NCBI GenBank assembly: GCA_027022365.1 | Contig: JALVYU010000030.1 | Coordinates: forward strand, 1-64,000 | Origin: Desulfurococcales archaeon | Lineage (GTDB): Archaea; Thermoproteota; Thermoprotei_A; Sulfolobales; Desulfurococcaceae | Reading direction: 5' to 3' | Length of the DNA stretch: 64,000 nucleotides | Shown here: positions 25,051-34,409 of the stretch, piece after piece | How positions within the stretch are numbered: the stretch's first letter is position 1 | Layout: each line of letters begins with the position of its first letter | The notes under the pieces: generated by a model | Told to the model about the DNA's origin: nothing | The model's input: only the letters and a program-made list of their open reading frames with translations | The model's database searches: none | Made by a program: the position numbers and the translations under genes

Positions 25051-25301
25051 ATTAGTTCTTAGGCCAAAGCTCTTTAATATTTTGTTCAACATTTTAATAT
25101 TGACATAATTGGTGGGACATTAATCCCACAAAGTCATTCTATACATTATAAAAAATTTCAAAAATAATCGTGGGTATACTGAAATTTTTTCTCCGTACCA
25201 CATAAATTTATTAAGACACTATCTGATGGAGCTTCAAGAAGTAAACATAATATCCATGAGAGGCCCTAACTAGAAACTCGGCAAGAGCGGAGGACAGAGA
25301 A
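25051..25301. other. AT-rich spacer between the candidate RNA and the next gene
   Basis: No gene is seen. The stretch 25075-25170 is very AT-rich, with several TATA-like tracts, and an SD-like GGAGGA lies just before ATG 25302. Confidence 0.4.
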
Positions 25302-25646
25302 ATGACTCTATCATTATATAATGATGTAGCTGGAGAAGTCAGCAAGATATCGGACAATATTATGGAGATCTCAATCAGATCCCGTAGCAGAGTTGTAAGT
25401 GTAAAGCTAGACGAAACCACAATCCATATACTCGATAAGCAGGTCAGACGGATTAATGCGCGGAGCCGTAGCGAAGTAATCAAGGCATTAATAAAGGCTT
25501 TTGTATACGCAATGTCAGAACTGGAAGCGCGTACAAATAGCGAACCCTATAGGCTGAAAATAGTGGTAAGCGTTGAAGACGAGTTTACGGGCAAGACAGG
25601 TAAGGTAATAGTTAAGCTTCCAGATACTAGTGTTGTCAGATATTAG
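25302..25646 (+). CDS. Ribbon-helix-helix DNA-binding protein
   Basis: About 114 residues. Residues 29-75 fit a ribbon-helix-helix fold: the strand VVSVKLDETTIHILD, then INARSRSEVIKALIKAF. The remaining C-terminal part is beta-rich and may bind a ligand or partner. Such proteins usually act as dimeric repressors. GGAGGA lies eight bases before ATG 25302. It converges with the winged-helix gene downstream. Confidence 0.65.
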   Translation: MTLSLYNDVAGEVSKISDNIMEISIRSRSRVVSVKLDETTIHILDKQVRRINARSRSEVIKALIKAFVYAMSELEARTNSEPYRLKIVVSVEDEFTGKTGKVIVKLPDTSVVRY

Positions 25647-25696
25647 TTTAGTATACTAGTGTAGCTGACAGCTTATCAAAATAATGCTATTGAGAA

Positions 25697-26092
25697 TTAT
25701 TCTTCGCTTGTCCCAGATGTCCCGCTCGAATTCTTCAGTTTCTCAACAATAAGCCTCACAATATCCGCGGGTAAACTTATCTGGTGTGCAAGCTGTTCTA
25801 TAGGGACACCACCATATTCCTCTAATGCCTCCTTAACCGCTGTTATTGCCTCAATATAGTAGACTTTTCTGCTTATCCTTCTCCGGGCTATTAGGCCGAG
25901 CCTATTAAGCTCTGCAAGATATCTTGACTCTATTGTTCTAGGCCTTCCAGTAACTTTTGCGAGATCTTCGGCCGTGGCTTTCTTGAGTTCTATTACTGCT
26001 TTTAGAGTTCGCCACAGTGGCGGTGAGAGGATAATTCCTCTTTTCATAAGAAACCTTATATCGTATATACTACAGAATTCCTCGTTTGACAT
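25697..26092 (-). CDS. Winged-helix transcription regulator
   Basis: About 131 residues. A winged helix-turn-helix spans about 25-75 (LWRTLKAVIELKKATAEDLA, then TIESRYLAELNRLGLIARRR with the wing VYYIEA). A second small helical part (PIEQLAHQISLPADIVRLI) looks like another helix-turn-helix. The C-terminus is a Ser/Gly/Thr tail. A TATA-like AATTATTTAA on the minus strand near 26147-26156 fits its promoter. Target unknown. Confidence 0.7.
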   Translation of the reverse strand: MSNEEFCSIYDIRFLMKRGIILSPPLWRTLKAVIELKKATAEDLAKVTGRPRTIESRYLAELNRLGLIARRRISRKVYYIEAITAVKEALEEYGGVPIEQLAHQISLPADIVRLIVEKLKNSSGTSGTSEE

Positions 26093-26397
26093 AGGTTTTT
26101 CCCTCTTGTTATCCTCTTCAACAAGCTTTATTTTGTTTTATTGCTTAAATAATTTTCTCTATTTCCATTAAGATGTTGTGTTTTATCATTAAGTTATACC
26201 TATTCTGAATGAATTCATTGATCTTTATTCTAATTCTTGTTTGTAATAAAACATTATTATCTAGAGGGAACTGTCATATAGAAATATAACATATCATAAA
26301 TTATGAAAACTGTAAAGGAATGTTTTAGGTAAAGAAAAGATAAAGCATATACTATAATACCGGATAAATAATATCTAAAACCATTGAGGTGACTACC
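26093..26397. other. Divergent AT-rich spacer with two promoters
   Basis: The 305-base spacer between two divergent genes has no reading frame worth calling and no clear RNA. It holds the minus-strand TATA-like tract near 26150 and a plus-strand one (CATATACTATAA, 26346-26357) about 25 bases before the expected start of the PhoU-like gene transcript. Confidence 0.45.
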
Positions 26398-27063
26398 ATG
26401 AGCTCTTGGTCTTGGCTCGCGGGTAGGAGGCTAAAGGAGATAGTTAATAAGAGTTTCAAGCACCTGGAGCTCGTCAACAATGTTGTTTCCATGCTCGACG
26501 AGATAATTAGTGAGCTCCTCAAGAACAATGTAAATGCTGGTTTAGCTAAATTTGATGATCTGAACAAAATGGAAGAAAAAGCAGATGTCGTGAAGCGAGA
26601 AATATTCGTGGAGCTTAGGAGCGGCTACATACATCCCCTGGATCGCGAGGATCTTCTACGTTTGATACTTACGGCGGACGATATAGCCGCCTATGCGAAA
26701 GCCGCTACCCGTAGACTCGTGATAATATATAGGCTTGGATATACTGTTCCGGGAGAGCTGTTAAAGATACTCAAAAATATGACGAGCAAGATAGTTGAAG
26801 CTTCAAAACTGATTATCGAGGCAGTAAACACTATTGGTCACGACCCGTCGAAGGCATTGTCGATAACGCATAAGATCGAGGATATAGAGGAGAACGTTGA
26901 CGATCTACGTATGGAGGCCTATAAATTTCTCTATAAGATGTGCAAGGACAGAATAGGGATCGAGTGCATATTGTACAAGGAGGTCATCGATGACGTAGAG
27001 AATACAAGCGATCGCTGCGAAGACACTGCCGACGTAATTAGAATTATAGCCGTATCGATATAA
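26398..27063 (+). CDS. PhoU-like protein, DUF47 family
   Basis: About 221 residues, all-helical, with the PhoU-like repeats (DDLNKMEEKADVVKREIF and HKIEDIEENVDDLRMEAYKF). DUF47 proteins usually sit beside a Pit-type phosphate transporter and regulate it; no such transporter is in the window. ATG 26398 is chosen because GGTGA lies five bases upstream and the GTG at 26389 is inside that site. Its stop is 45 bases from the convergent aminopeptidase. Confidence 0.85.
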   Translation: MSSWSWLAGRRLKEIVNKSFKHLELVNNVVSMLDEIISELLKNNVNAGLAKFDDLNKMEEKADVVKREIFVELRSGYIHPLDREDLLRLILTADDIAAYAKAATRRLVIIYRLGYTVPGELLKILKNMTSKIVEASKLIIEAVNTIGHDPSKALSITHKIEDIEENVDDLRMEAYKFLYKMCKDRIGIECILYKEVIDDVENTSDRCEDTADVIRIIAVSI

Positions 27064-27108
27064 TGTTGATGTGATTAAAAAGACATAACAACATTTTATG
27101 CGGAGCAC

Positions 27109-28614
27109 TCATCGCTCCTTATGCTTCTCCATTATGTAGTATATTAGAAGCCTTACACCCCATCCTGTAGCGCAGTCCCTATAGTATGGCTTCTTAGGTA
27201 GCCCGTTCTCGACATATGCTACCCCAGCGATATCCAGGTGCGTCCATTTACCGGGGTCTTCGAGGAACTTGCTGAGGAATGCGGCAGCCGTTATTGCTCC
27301 CGCTGGCCGCCCGCCAATATTGTTCGTGTCTGCGAATGTGCTCTTCAGCTGTTCATAGTATTCCTTCCACAGAGGCATTCTCCATAGTTTCTCGCCGATC
27401 TTCCGGCCGATCTCGTAGAGTTTCTCGGCTAGCTCGTCATCGTTTGTGAACAAGCCTGCGGCATAATTGCCGAGCGCGATCACTATTGCTCCCGTGAGGG
27501 TCGCGAAGTCGAATATCTTTGACGGCCTATAGGTTTTCTCTATGTAGGAGAGCGCGTCCGCCATGATTATTCTTCCCTCTGCATCAGTGTTGCCGACCTC
27601 TACTGTCAGACCATTGTACATTCTGATGATATCGCGTGGCTTGTAGGCTTTAGGGCCTGGCAGGTTCTCCACGGCCGGCAGAGCCACCACGATGTTCACG
27701 GGGAGCTTGAGTGATGCAGCCGCTTTGATGATCCCAAGAGCTACTGCTCCGCCGCTCTTATCGTACTTCATCCTCTCCATCGACTGTGCCGACTTGAGGT
27801 CTAGTCCGCCTGCATCGAAAGTAACCGTCTTTCCAACGATCCCTATGTCCCACTCGTCCGCTTCTCTCCCCTTGTACTCGAGGATTATGAGCCTGGGCGG
27901 TACGCCTCCACCACTCCCTACAGCTAGTATACCGTTCATCCCCATCCGTCTAAGGTCATCTACATGGAACACCTTTATGCCTAAGCCATAGGTTTCTGCG
28001 AGCTTCCGGGCCTCCTTCTCTACTTCTTCGGGGTTCATCTGAGAGCTGGGGGTATCCGCTATTAGTCTGGCGTAGTTCACGGCGTCTGCCAATAGAGTTG
28101 ATCTCCTGATGATCTCATATGCCCCGCTTATTTCTTCCGGGTAAACAATTGTCAATGATTTAATAGTCTTCTCTCTCCGTTCCTTAGCCTTAAATAATTC
28201 TCCAGGATCATAGAGGGCTATCTCTGATGCCTCGATACATTGTGCAAGGACATCGCCGGGATCAAGATCGATTGACTTATCGAAATAAACAACTATATCT
28301 TTTGCCTTTAGATCCTCAAGCACTCTAATTATTTTAGCACACGCGATCCTTATAGATTCAAGGCTCGGCTTTTCACCCAAGCCTGCCAATACAAGACGTG
28401 CATAGCTTTTAGGAAGATATGTTATCCTGATCTCGCCCTCCTCAGCCTTAAAGTCTCCCTCGCCGATAACCTGGTTAATCACGTCTTTCCACGACTCCTT
28501 GATAATGTCCGGTATGATGGGCTCACCACTGCTTTGAGGAACAAGCACAGCGAGGGTATCGGCCTCGATGCCTAGAGGTGTGCCCTGCTTAAAGCTGTAG
28601 TTAAGCCTAGCCAC
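27109..28614 (-). CDS. pepA: Leucyl aminopeptidase, M17 family
   Basis: Cytoplasmic two-zinc aminopeptidase, about 501 residues. The M17 signature NTDAEGRI is present, along with VTFDAGGLDLK and the catalytic region KYDKSGGAVA. The active site Arg is in the same NTDAEGR motif. The N-terminal macro-like domain is normal in length. GTG 28614 follows GGTGGT by four bases and is preferred over GTG 28623. It removes N-terminal residues from peptides, a role that fits peptide-using hyperthermophiles. Confidence 0.92.
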   Translation of the reverse strand: MARLNYSFKQGTPLGIEADTLAVLVPQSSGEPIIPDIIKESWKDVINQVIGEGDFKAEEGEIRITYLPKSYARLVLAGLGEKPSLESIRIACAKIIRVLEDLKAKDIVVYFDKSIDLDPGDVLAQCIEASEIALYDPGELFKAKERREKTIKSLTIVYPEEISGAYEIIRRSTLLADAVNYARLIADTPSSQMNPEEVEKEARKLAETYGLGIKVFHVDDLRRMGMNGILAVGSGGGVPPRLIILEYKGREADEWDIGIVGKTVTFDAGGLDLKSAQSMERMKYDKSGGAVALGIIKAAASLKLPVNIVVALPAVENLPGPKAYKPRDIIRMYNGLTVEVGNTDAEGRIIMADALSYIEKTYRPSKIFDFATLTGAIVIALGNYAAGLFTNDDELAEKLYEIGRKIGEKLWRMPLWKEYYEQLKSTFADTNNIGGRPAGAITAAAFLSKFLEDPGKWTHLDIAGVAYVENGLPKKPYYRDCATGWGVRLLIYYIMEKHKER

Positions 28615-28679
28615 AATGACCACCAGGCATATATCTAGGTGCTTACGCGGTAATAAAGACGAGGCAATTCATGTAGCAT

Positions 28680-30245
28680 CTAGTACAGGCTTGACTTAGG
28701 TGGGCAATGATCAATTATTAAAGAAGACTGAACAGTAGTGTTAAGCCCAACAAGGTTCATCGCTGTAACGACTACAACGTATCTCCCGTCGGGAAGGTTT
28801 TCTTCTATATCGAGGACTGCTTCCCTGCCCGAGATATGGAAAACAATGGTTTTACTTGTTTCTTCACCCCTTACCTCGACCTTGATCAGGAGCACCCCTG
28901 TATCGTTATCAATAGCCTTAACATTTAGATCGAGAGCTCTACTTACACCATCGTTGCTTCTAAGCTTGATCTGTAGATCTGGAGGAGTATTATCTCGGGG
29001 GCCGAAATACGATATATTGAACAGATCCAGCGTATTGTTTCCCAACACTACGATATAGTATTGGTTCGAATCAATACATCCGAGCCAGGCCACGCGGGGA
29101 AGGCTAGTGTTTAGGCTCCAGATAAAAAGCGATGCAAGGCTCATTATCTTTGTCGAGTCCTTGTCTACAATGAGTACCTCCTGGCCTCCATCCCCATTTA
29201 TGTCAGGGAGAACAACTGGTTGTCCATAACCTATCGACTTAACTGATCGCCAGAACCACCCAGTGACGATGTCGTATATTTTGACGTCCCCTGTAGAATT
29301 GAATACTAGGAGTTTATCTAAGGTTACCAGAATATCTACCGGACCAGCGAGGCTTTTCTCGTAGAGTTCACGGTAGACGCCCATCAGGTATGCATGAACA
29401 CTATATGTTTCCCTGCCTAGAAGCGATAATGTCTTCTCAACAATCAAGGCCAATACTCTGTTGCCATGATCGACAAGGATGGTCTTATCTGGGAGAGCAT
29501 TTGTCAGTGTTAGGCCCATCTTATAGTTGCCGTAAGATAGGCTGATCCTTGAGATGAAACGTGCCCTGACCTCGTCTTCGTGGACGACAATTGTTTCCGT
29601 CGAGCCCTGCGATAACGTGGGTGTTTCCACCCATGGGTTTATTGTTGGTACGGGAGCGTTAACCGCTAGGTACGCTGTGCCTTCATCGAATATTATCTCG
29701 GTGCTATTGTTTTTGAGGCTCCACTCAAGTATTATCGTTGAGAAGTTTTCATCGAGAATATCGAGTCTATAAAAATAATAAACTATTGTGTCATTGATTA
29801 GCTCGAACCCCCTTGATAACCTGTACCCGCTAGGTATGCGTATTTCCCTACCTGCGTAACTGGTACCATTTATCCATAGATAAGGCCTTGCATAAATGGT
29901 TTCATTGTCCCGGGTATACGTTATGATCAGTAATGCAGGAGCAGTATTGTTAAATCCTATGGTGAAGTTCACGTGGCTTCTCGTGGTTAGATTATAGATA
30001 AGCTTGTTTAATACAGGATCATATATTATGACCTGGTTCTTAGAACCTACTATAATATAATATGTATTATTGGTTCTGATAACGTTACCATAACCACTTG
30101 TACCACTGATTTTTAGCCCATGTATTTTCCTGAGAAGATAGAAGCCGGGCGGCGTGATCGGCTGGGCTTGAATAGGGGTGGGAAGGACTAGTAGGTGTGA
30201 CAGAATGATCGCAAGTGCGAGTATTAATAACAATCGCTGTATCAA
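28680..30245 (-). CDS. Secreted beta-propeller-like surface protein
   Basis: About 521 residues. A signal peptide (LLLILALAIILSHLLVLP, ending near PIQAQ) is followed by a beta-rich domain with many Asn-X-Ser/Thr sites. Near residue 345 there is an FG-GAP/integrin-type calcium loop (DINGDGGQEVLIVD), typical of a propeller blade. The C-terminal 110 residues form an Ig-like domain (TPPDLQIKLRS onward). No C-terminal anchor is visible, so it is secreted or held by other proteins. Function unknown. Confidence 0.7.
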   Translation of the reverse strand: MIQRLLLILALAIILSHLLVLPTPIQAQPITPPGFYLLRKIHGLKISGTSGYGNVIRTNNTYYIIVGSKNQVIIYDPVLNKLIYNLTTRSHVNFTIGFNNTAPALLIITYTRDNETIYARPYLWINGTSYAGREIRIPSGYRLSRGFELINDTIVYYFYRLDILDENFSTIILEWSLKNNSTEIIFDEGTAYLAVNAPVPTINPWVETPTLSQGSTETIVVHEDEVRARFISRISLSYGNYKMGLTLTNALPDKTILVDHGNRVLALIVEKTLSLLGRETYSVHAYLMGVYRELYEKSLAGPVDILVTLDKLLVFNSTGDVKIYDIVTGWFWRSVKSIGYGQPVVLPDINGDGGQEVLIVDKDSTKIMSLASLFIWSLNTSLPRVAWLGCIDSNQYYIVVLGNNTLDLFNISYFGPRDNTPPDLQIKLRSNDGVSRALDLNVKAIDNDTGVLLIKVEVRGEETSKTIVFHISGREAVLDIEENLPDGRYVVVVTAMNLVGLNTTVQSSLIIDHCPPKSSLY

Positions 30246-30297
30246 CGCATGTGCACCGGGATAAAGATAGACTAGACCAGGATTAAAAACAAGTCTG

Positions 30298-31617
30298 CTA
30301 TCTCGTTAAAAGGTGGAAGCCGAGAGACGTTCTTCTTTTCCTCTTGAATAGCTTCATGGTAAATATCTTTTCCGTCCCTATGATCCTGGATGCGATGTAT
30401 AGTACTATGATGGCGTAGGCCCACGAGGAGAAACCAGCCACTAGCTGAGCAGTATAATTACCGGCCAGGCCGAGACTAAGTATGAATACAAGGTTAGCAA
30501 ACGGAATAGCCGCTATGGCTGTCTGCTGTATAGGGCTCATGCTTGTTATATCTAGGAATAAGCCGATGAAGATTGACAGCATTAGTGGTGCAATAATGTA
30601 TCCACTAATTATCTGTGCGCTCCTAACATCGTCCACAAACATTGCTAGTAGAAGAGCTACTCCTAGGGCTAGGAAGAGCGTGCCGAACCCAGCTATGACC
30701 AGGACTGCCGGGGTCTGCACCCCCACAGCTTTTACTAGTGCTGATAAAGCGATTGACGAGGATGCACTACTGTTTGTTGCACCGAGGCTTGACATCTGGG
30801 AGAAGTACCAGGCCATTATGGCGAAGTATGCTCCGCCACCTATTAGGCTAACTATGAATGCAGCGGTTACTTTCGCGGCGATGAGGCTGAACCGGCTAAG
30901 AGGAAGGGTTAGTAGGGTCTCCAGCATCTTCTGTTCTTTTTCAACAGCGATACTCGTAGCTGATAGCTGGGCTACGAAGCCTGCGAGTAATCCTATTATT
31001 AAGGGTACGAAGAGGCCGAGCATAAGCAGTGGCCCGGTCACTTGTGACGGTTCAATATTCTTTATAATGATATTCCCGATAACAATGTTGCTTGTACTGT
31101 TCACGGGGGAAGACACGTACTCCGGCGATAGCCCGGCTTTCTCAAGGATCTGCTTTGACAACATGTCGGAGTACTGACGTATTATTCCATAAACCTTGTA
31201 TCCCATCATCATACTTGTGAAGCTGATCCCCCTGATCTTATAGTATACCTGGAGATACGCCGTGTATCCTCTGGTCAGGTTTTCGGAGAACCCTTTCGGG
31301 ATAACTAGGATGCATAAGGCATTATCGTAGTTCTTTATGGCGGAGTCTATATCGTTGTATCTGGTCACAGTGTATTTATGGCTTGTCAAGTAATTGATGA
31401 AGTTCTCCGCCCAATACCCATGATCTAGATCAACTAATAATATTTCGCCGCCCGGCTTCATCGCCTGCTTCACGGCCTGCGTTGTCATTGCACCCATAAT
31501 ACCGTACATCAATCCCGTTAGGACTACTGGGACAATAATCATAGTTATTAGTATCTTGGGATCACGGATAATGCTCTTCATCTCCTTAATGAATATGGTT
31601 AAGAACGCGCTCCTCAT
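30298..31617 (-). CDS. ABC-2 type exporter permease (NatB-like)
   Basis: Membrane subunit, 439 residues. One N-terminal helix (about 18-40), a large outer loop (about 50-190) and then five or six helices, the NatB/YhaP layout. VEKEQKMLETLLTLPLSR is the usual cytoplasmic landmark after the loop. Its ATG overlaps the ATPase stop (ATGA). Relatives export sodium, drugs or peptides; the substrate here is not shown. The divergent PadR gene may control it. Confidence 0.85.
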   Translation of the reverse strand: MRSAFLTIFIKEMKSIIRDPKILITMIIVPVVLTGLMYGIMGAMTTQAVKQAMKPGGEILLVDLDHGYWAENFINYLTSHKYTVTRYNDIDSAIKNYDNALCILVIPKGFSENLTRGYTAYLQVYYKIRGISFTSMMMGYKVYGIIRQYSDMLSKQILEKAGLSPEYVSSPVNSTSNIVIGNIIIKNIEPSQVTGPLLMLGLFVPLIIGLLAGFVAQLSATSIAVEKEQKMLETLLTLPLSRFSLIAAKVTAAFIVSLIGGGAYFAIMAWYFSQMSSLGATNSSASSSIALSALVKAVGVQTPAVLVIAGFGTLFLALGVALLLAMFVDDVRSAQIISGYIIAPLMLSIFIGLFLDITSMSPIQQTAIAAIPFANLVFILSLGLAGNYTAQLVAGFSSWAYAIIVLYIASRIIGTEKIFTMKLFKRKRRTSLGFHLLTR

Positions 31618-32357
31618 ATCTCCTCGCCTCCAACGATCTTCGCGAAAACCTCCTCTAGGTTCTCCGCCCCATACATACTCTTGAGCTCGGCCGGTGAGCC
31701 CTCGGCGACGATGCGGCCCTCATGTATTATGCCGACACGATCGCAGAGGTACTCCACCTCCAGCATGTTGTGGCTGCTCAGTAAGACCGTTACGCCGTAT
31801 TCTCTCGTGTATTTCTTGATGATTCTCCTCACCCTCGTCGAGTTTATAACGTCGAGCCCGCTTGTGGGCTCATCTAGGATTGCCAGTTTTGGATGTACCA
31901 TGAGTGTCTTGGCGATCAGAAGTCTCCTCAGCATCCCCTTGCTGTAGGTCTTGATCTTGTCCTTGATCCTCATCCCGAGACCACTGATCTTCCATGCCTC
32001 CTGGATCATCCGCCTCTTCTCCTGCTCGTCCTCAGCGTAAAACGAGGCTATGAAGTCTAGGAACTCCAGGCCTGACAAGTATTTATATGCTCCCGCTTCT
32101 TCGGGTAGGTAAGCTATGAGTCTCCTGACTTTCTCCGGCTCGCTCTTCACATCATATCCGTAGATCCTCGCCGTCCCGCTCGTCGGCTCAAGGATGGTGG
32201 CGAGTATTCTGAGGGTTGTTGTTTTGCCTGCTCCATTCGGGCCTATTAGCCCGTATATCTCACCCTCTTCCACGGTAAAGCTAAGGCCTTTCAGCGCCTC
32301 TTTTCCGCCAGGATACACTTTATGTAGGTCGTTGACCTCTACTACTTGTGTGGGCAA
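31614..32357 (-). CDS. ABC-2 type exporter ATPase
   Basis: Cytoplasmic ATPase, 247 residues, partner of the permease that overlaps its end. Walker A GPNGAGKTT is at about 38-46, the signature TYSKGMLRRLLIAKTL (S-K-G-M variant, common in CcmA-type exporters) and Walker B LAILDEPTSGLD. TTG 32357 follows AAGGTGTAA. The start of transcription probably falls in the inverted repeat at 32386-32404. Confidence 0.9.
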   Translation of the reverse strand: MPTQVVEVNDLHKVYPGGKEALKGLSFTVEEGEIYGLIGPNGAGKTTTLRILATILEPTSGTARIYGYDVKSEPEKVRRLIAYLPEEAGAYKYLSGLEFLDFIASFYAEDEQEKRRMIQEAWKISGLGMRIKDKIKTYSKGMLRRLLIAKTLMVHPKLAILDEPTSGLDVINSTRVRRIIKKYTREYGVTVLLSSHNMLEVEYLCDRVGIIHEGRIVAEGSPAELKSMYGAENLEEVFAKIVGGEEI

Positions 32358-32385
32358 GCCTTATTACACCTTGATCACAAACTGT

Positions 32386-32404
32386 TACCTCGGAGTCAGA
32401 GGTA
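32386..32404. promoter_or_regulatory. Inverted repeat in the exporter/PadR divergent spacer
   Basis: TACCTC (32386-32391) and GAGGTA (32399-32404) are separated by seven bases. The site lies at the likely transcription start of the exporter ATPase (minus-strand TATA-like GAAATAATACC just upstream) and above the PadR gene TATA box, a good position for PadR to control the exporter. Confidence 0.4.
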
Positions 32405-32418
32405 TTATTTCAAACATC

Positions 32419-32428
32419 TAATATATAA
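32419..32428 (+). promoter_or_regulatory. TATA-like box of the PadR gene, leaderless mRNA likely
   Basis: TAATATATAA would start transcription near 32449, only about three bases before ATG 32452. This rules against the GTG at 32443 as start. Confidence 0.5.
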
Positions 32429-32451
32429 ACTCTGCTCAACCAGTGATCATA

Positions 32452-32808
32452 ATGGACAGGGAGAAAATCAAGCAAAGAATACTGAGAGATCTACGGCTAG
32501 GACTATACAAGTTGATAGTACTCAGTATCATCTACAAATACGGGCCTATACACGGCTATAACCTAAGGAAGAAGATCGAGGAATTATCCCGCGGACTACT
32601 AAAGCCCAGCGAGAGCACAGTATACGATACACTCAAAAAGCTGGAAAAACTCGGATTAATCGAGAGCTACTGGGTTGCATCATCTGGGTATCCAATGAAA
32701 AAGTACTACCGTGTAAAGGCTGAAAACCAAGAACTTATTATAGAAATAATCCGTGAAGCCCTCAAAGAGGGGGAGATCATAAGTAGGATACTCCGTGATA
32801 TACCATGA
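32452..32808 (+). CDS. PadR-family transcription regulator
   Basis: About 118 residues. The PadR winged helix is clear: GLYKLIVLSIIYKYGPIHGY, then SESTVYDTLKKLEKLGLIES and the wing with KKYYRV. A short C-terminal dimer helix follows. PadR proteins often repress exporters and respond to small hydrophobic compounds, and the divergent ABC-2 exporter fits. Its stop overlaps the DUF1648 gene by four bases, so the two are co-translated and that membrane protein may belong to the same response. Confidence 0.85.
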   Translation: MDREKIKQRILRDLRLGLYKLIVLSIIYKYGPIHGYNLRKKIEELSRGLLKPSESTVYDTLKKLEKLGLIESYWVASSGYPMKKYYRVKAENQELIIEIIREALKEGEIISRILRDIP

Positions 32809-33518
32809 CGGATCAAGTTAGTCTAGTCCTGGATATATACGTGGCCATATTCGTGATAGCGGGTTTAATAACAATAATTATCGGCTTATATGGAAAAGTC
32901 ACGCCGTTCCTAGGGCTGAGAATAGGCTATATTTATGTGTCTAGGAGGCTATGGCGAAAATACAATATCGTCACGGGAATCTCGTCGATAATCTATGCAC
33001 TAATACTCTACATTATATCTATATGGTTCAACAACATATTACTTATCATGATATCTCCGCTACCCTACCTAGCATTACTCCTCATAATAGTTTTCATGGC
33101 CGAGCGGGAAGCCGAGCGAGAAAGCCTCAGGACACCGCAGGAGACCAGGGGAATAGAGTTCAAGAAAGGATTCAGGACGGCTATTCCAGCTATAATTATA
33201 AGCCTTATTGCATACGTTTCCTCTATAGCATACATTATTCTATCATACCCGCTTCTCCCATCCAGAGTTGCATCGCATTTCGGCCCAGGAGGACAACCAG
33301 ATGGCTTCATGGCTAAGAATGCCCTACTATTAACGAGTTTCCTAGCAATACTTGTGCTCGCAGCTATAACCTTCTTCCTAGCCTATTTGGGCATCAAAAA
33401 ACCGGAGGCCTTACATGAAATGGGACGCGACAGTGAAGACCGTGGATGCTCTCTTCGTATTCCTAGCATACATCAACGTGATCGTATCTCTAGCCCTTGT
33501 AGACACAGTATACTATAA
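32805..33518 (+). CDS. DUF1648 membrane protein, N-terminal part
   Basis: Six or so membrane helices. The DUF1648 motif is visible near residue 150-175 (SRVASHFGPGGQPDGFMAKN). After residue 203 the sequence loses its membrane character and ends in a polar tail (MGRDSEDRGC...), while the neighbouring frame (33415-33645) keeps coding membrane helices. The simplest reading is that one gene of about 279 residues has been split by a frameshift near 33415. SdpI-type relatives act in export or immunity. Overlap with the PadR gene is four bases. Confidence 0.7.
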   Translation: MTDQVSLVLDIYVAIFVIAGLITIIIGLYGKVTPFLGLRIGYIYVSRRLWRKYNIVTGISSIIYALILYIISIWFNNILLIMISPLPYLALLLIIVFMAEREAERESLRTPQETRGIEFKKGFRTAIPAIIISLIAYVSSIAYIILSYPLLPSRVASHFGPGGQPDGFMAKNALLLTSFLAILVLAAITFFLAYLGIKKPEALHEMGRDSEDRGCSLRIPSIHQRDRISSPCRHSIL

Positions 33519-33645
33519 CCTAGAGGGAAAACACCTTCTGCCGTCTGGAGCAGCAGTATACTTGTTCGTGCTACCAACAATAGTATTCCTAGCTATAACC
33601 TTCTACTACGTTGTGAAAGGATACCAGAAGCCCTATCTACCCTGA
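33415..33645 (+). CDS. DUF1648 membrane protein, C-terminal part (split gene)
   Basis: A 76-residue product with two membrane helices (VDALFVFLAYINVIVSLALV and AAVYLFVLPTIVFLAITFYY) and a short basic end. It continues the membrane protein upstream in the next frame and overlaps it by 104 bases. It has its own GGAGG site six bases before ATG 33415, so it could be translated as a second polypeptide. It also overlaps the convergent DUF364 gene by 13 bases. Confidence 0.6.
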   Translation: MKWDATVKTVDALFVFLAYINVIVSLALVDTVYYNLEGKHLLPSGAAVYLFVLPTIVFLAITFYYVVKGYQKPYLP

Positions 33646-34409
33646 CCACGTACATCCACGACGAACTTCCTACTATAACGTAGTATCCACCTAGTACCAT
33701 GACCAAGCTTCAACCCGCTAATGACCTTCTCGGGATCCATGACATAGCATCCCGCTATACGGGTAATCCCTGTATCCTTGAGAAAAACCGGGTGAAGCTG
33801 AGCCGTCGGGCCGACAAGCACTTTCTCTCTTGCTCTACTGGTCATGCTCAGTACATAGTCCATCGAGCCATTAACCAGCGCCGAGCCTGTAATGAACACT
33901 ATGTCGGCGCGGCTCCCCATGAATGATATATATGTCCCCGGCAACGAATCACTTCTCCTACAAGGATCATCCTCGAGGACAAGTACCTCCCGGGCCCTGC
34001 CGCGGACACGCTCAACCAGCGGCCTAATGTCGCCGATAAATAAGACTACGTCTTCATCACTGATGTCTACTGCATCCGATGCATCAACATCATTGTCTAG
34101 ATCAATAGGGCCCGTTTTATCGTATAGGTACTGAGAATACGTGTTGAGCAACGCAAATCCGATCTGCCGCTCATATGGTTCACTTGATAGGATATATTTC
34201 ACTAGATCCGCCGGGTTAATGAATTCAATATTAGGTGGTCTCCTACGGAGATGATCGGTAAACGTGTGTGATAATCCAAGATACTCCTTAGCCCCTATTC
34301 TTACTAGGGCATAAGTGTATCTAAGACAGATACATGCATCGATAATTTCTATAGGCGTGTGTTCATATGCTTGCTCTATATTTTTCACCAGACGATCATA
34401 AAACTTCAT
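33633..34409 (-). CDS. DUF364/DUF4213 protein (putative metal-chelating)
   Basis: About 258 residues. The N-terminal half fits DUF4213 and the C-terminal half the DUF364 Rossmann-like domain (EDVVLFIGDIRPLVERV, ADIVFITGSALVNGSMDYVL, KVLVGPTAQLHPVFL). This pair is annotated as a possible heavy-metal or cobalamin-precursor binding module; no function is proven. It ends in the convergent 13-base overlap. Confidence 0.75.
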   Translation of the reverse strand: MKFYDRLVKNIEQAYEHTPIEIIDACICLRYTYALVRIGAKEYLGLSHTFTDHLRRRPPNIEFINPADLVKYILSSEPYERQIGFALLNTYSQYLYDKTGPIDLDNDVDASDAVDISDEDVVLFIGDIRPLVERVRGRAREVLVLEDDPCRRSDSLPGTYISFMGSRADIVFITGSALVNGSMDYVLSMTSRAREKVLVGPTAQLHPVFLKDTGITRIAGCYVMDPEKVISGLKLGHGTRWILRYSRKFVVDVRGQGR

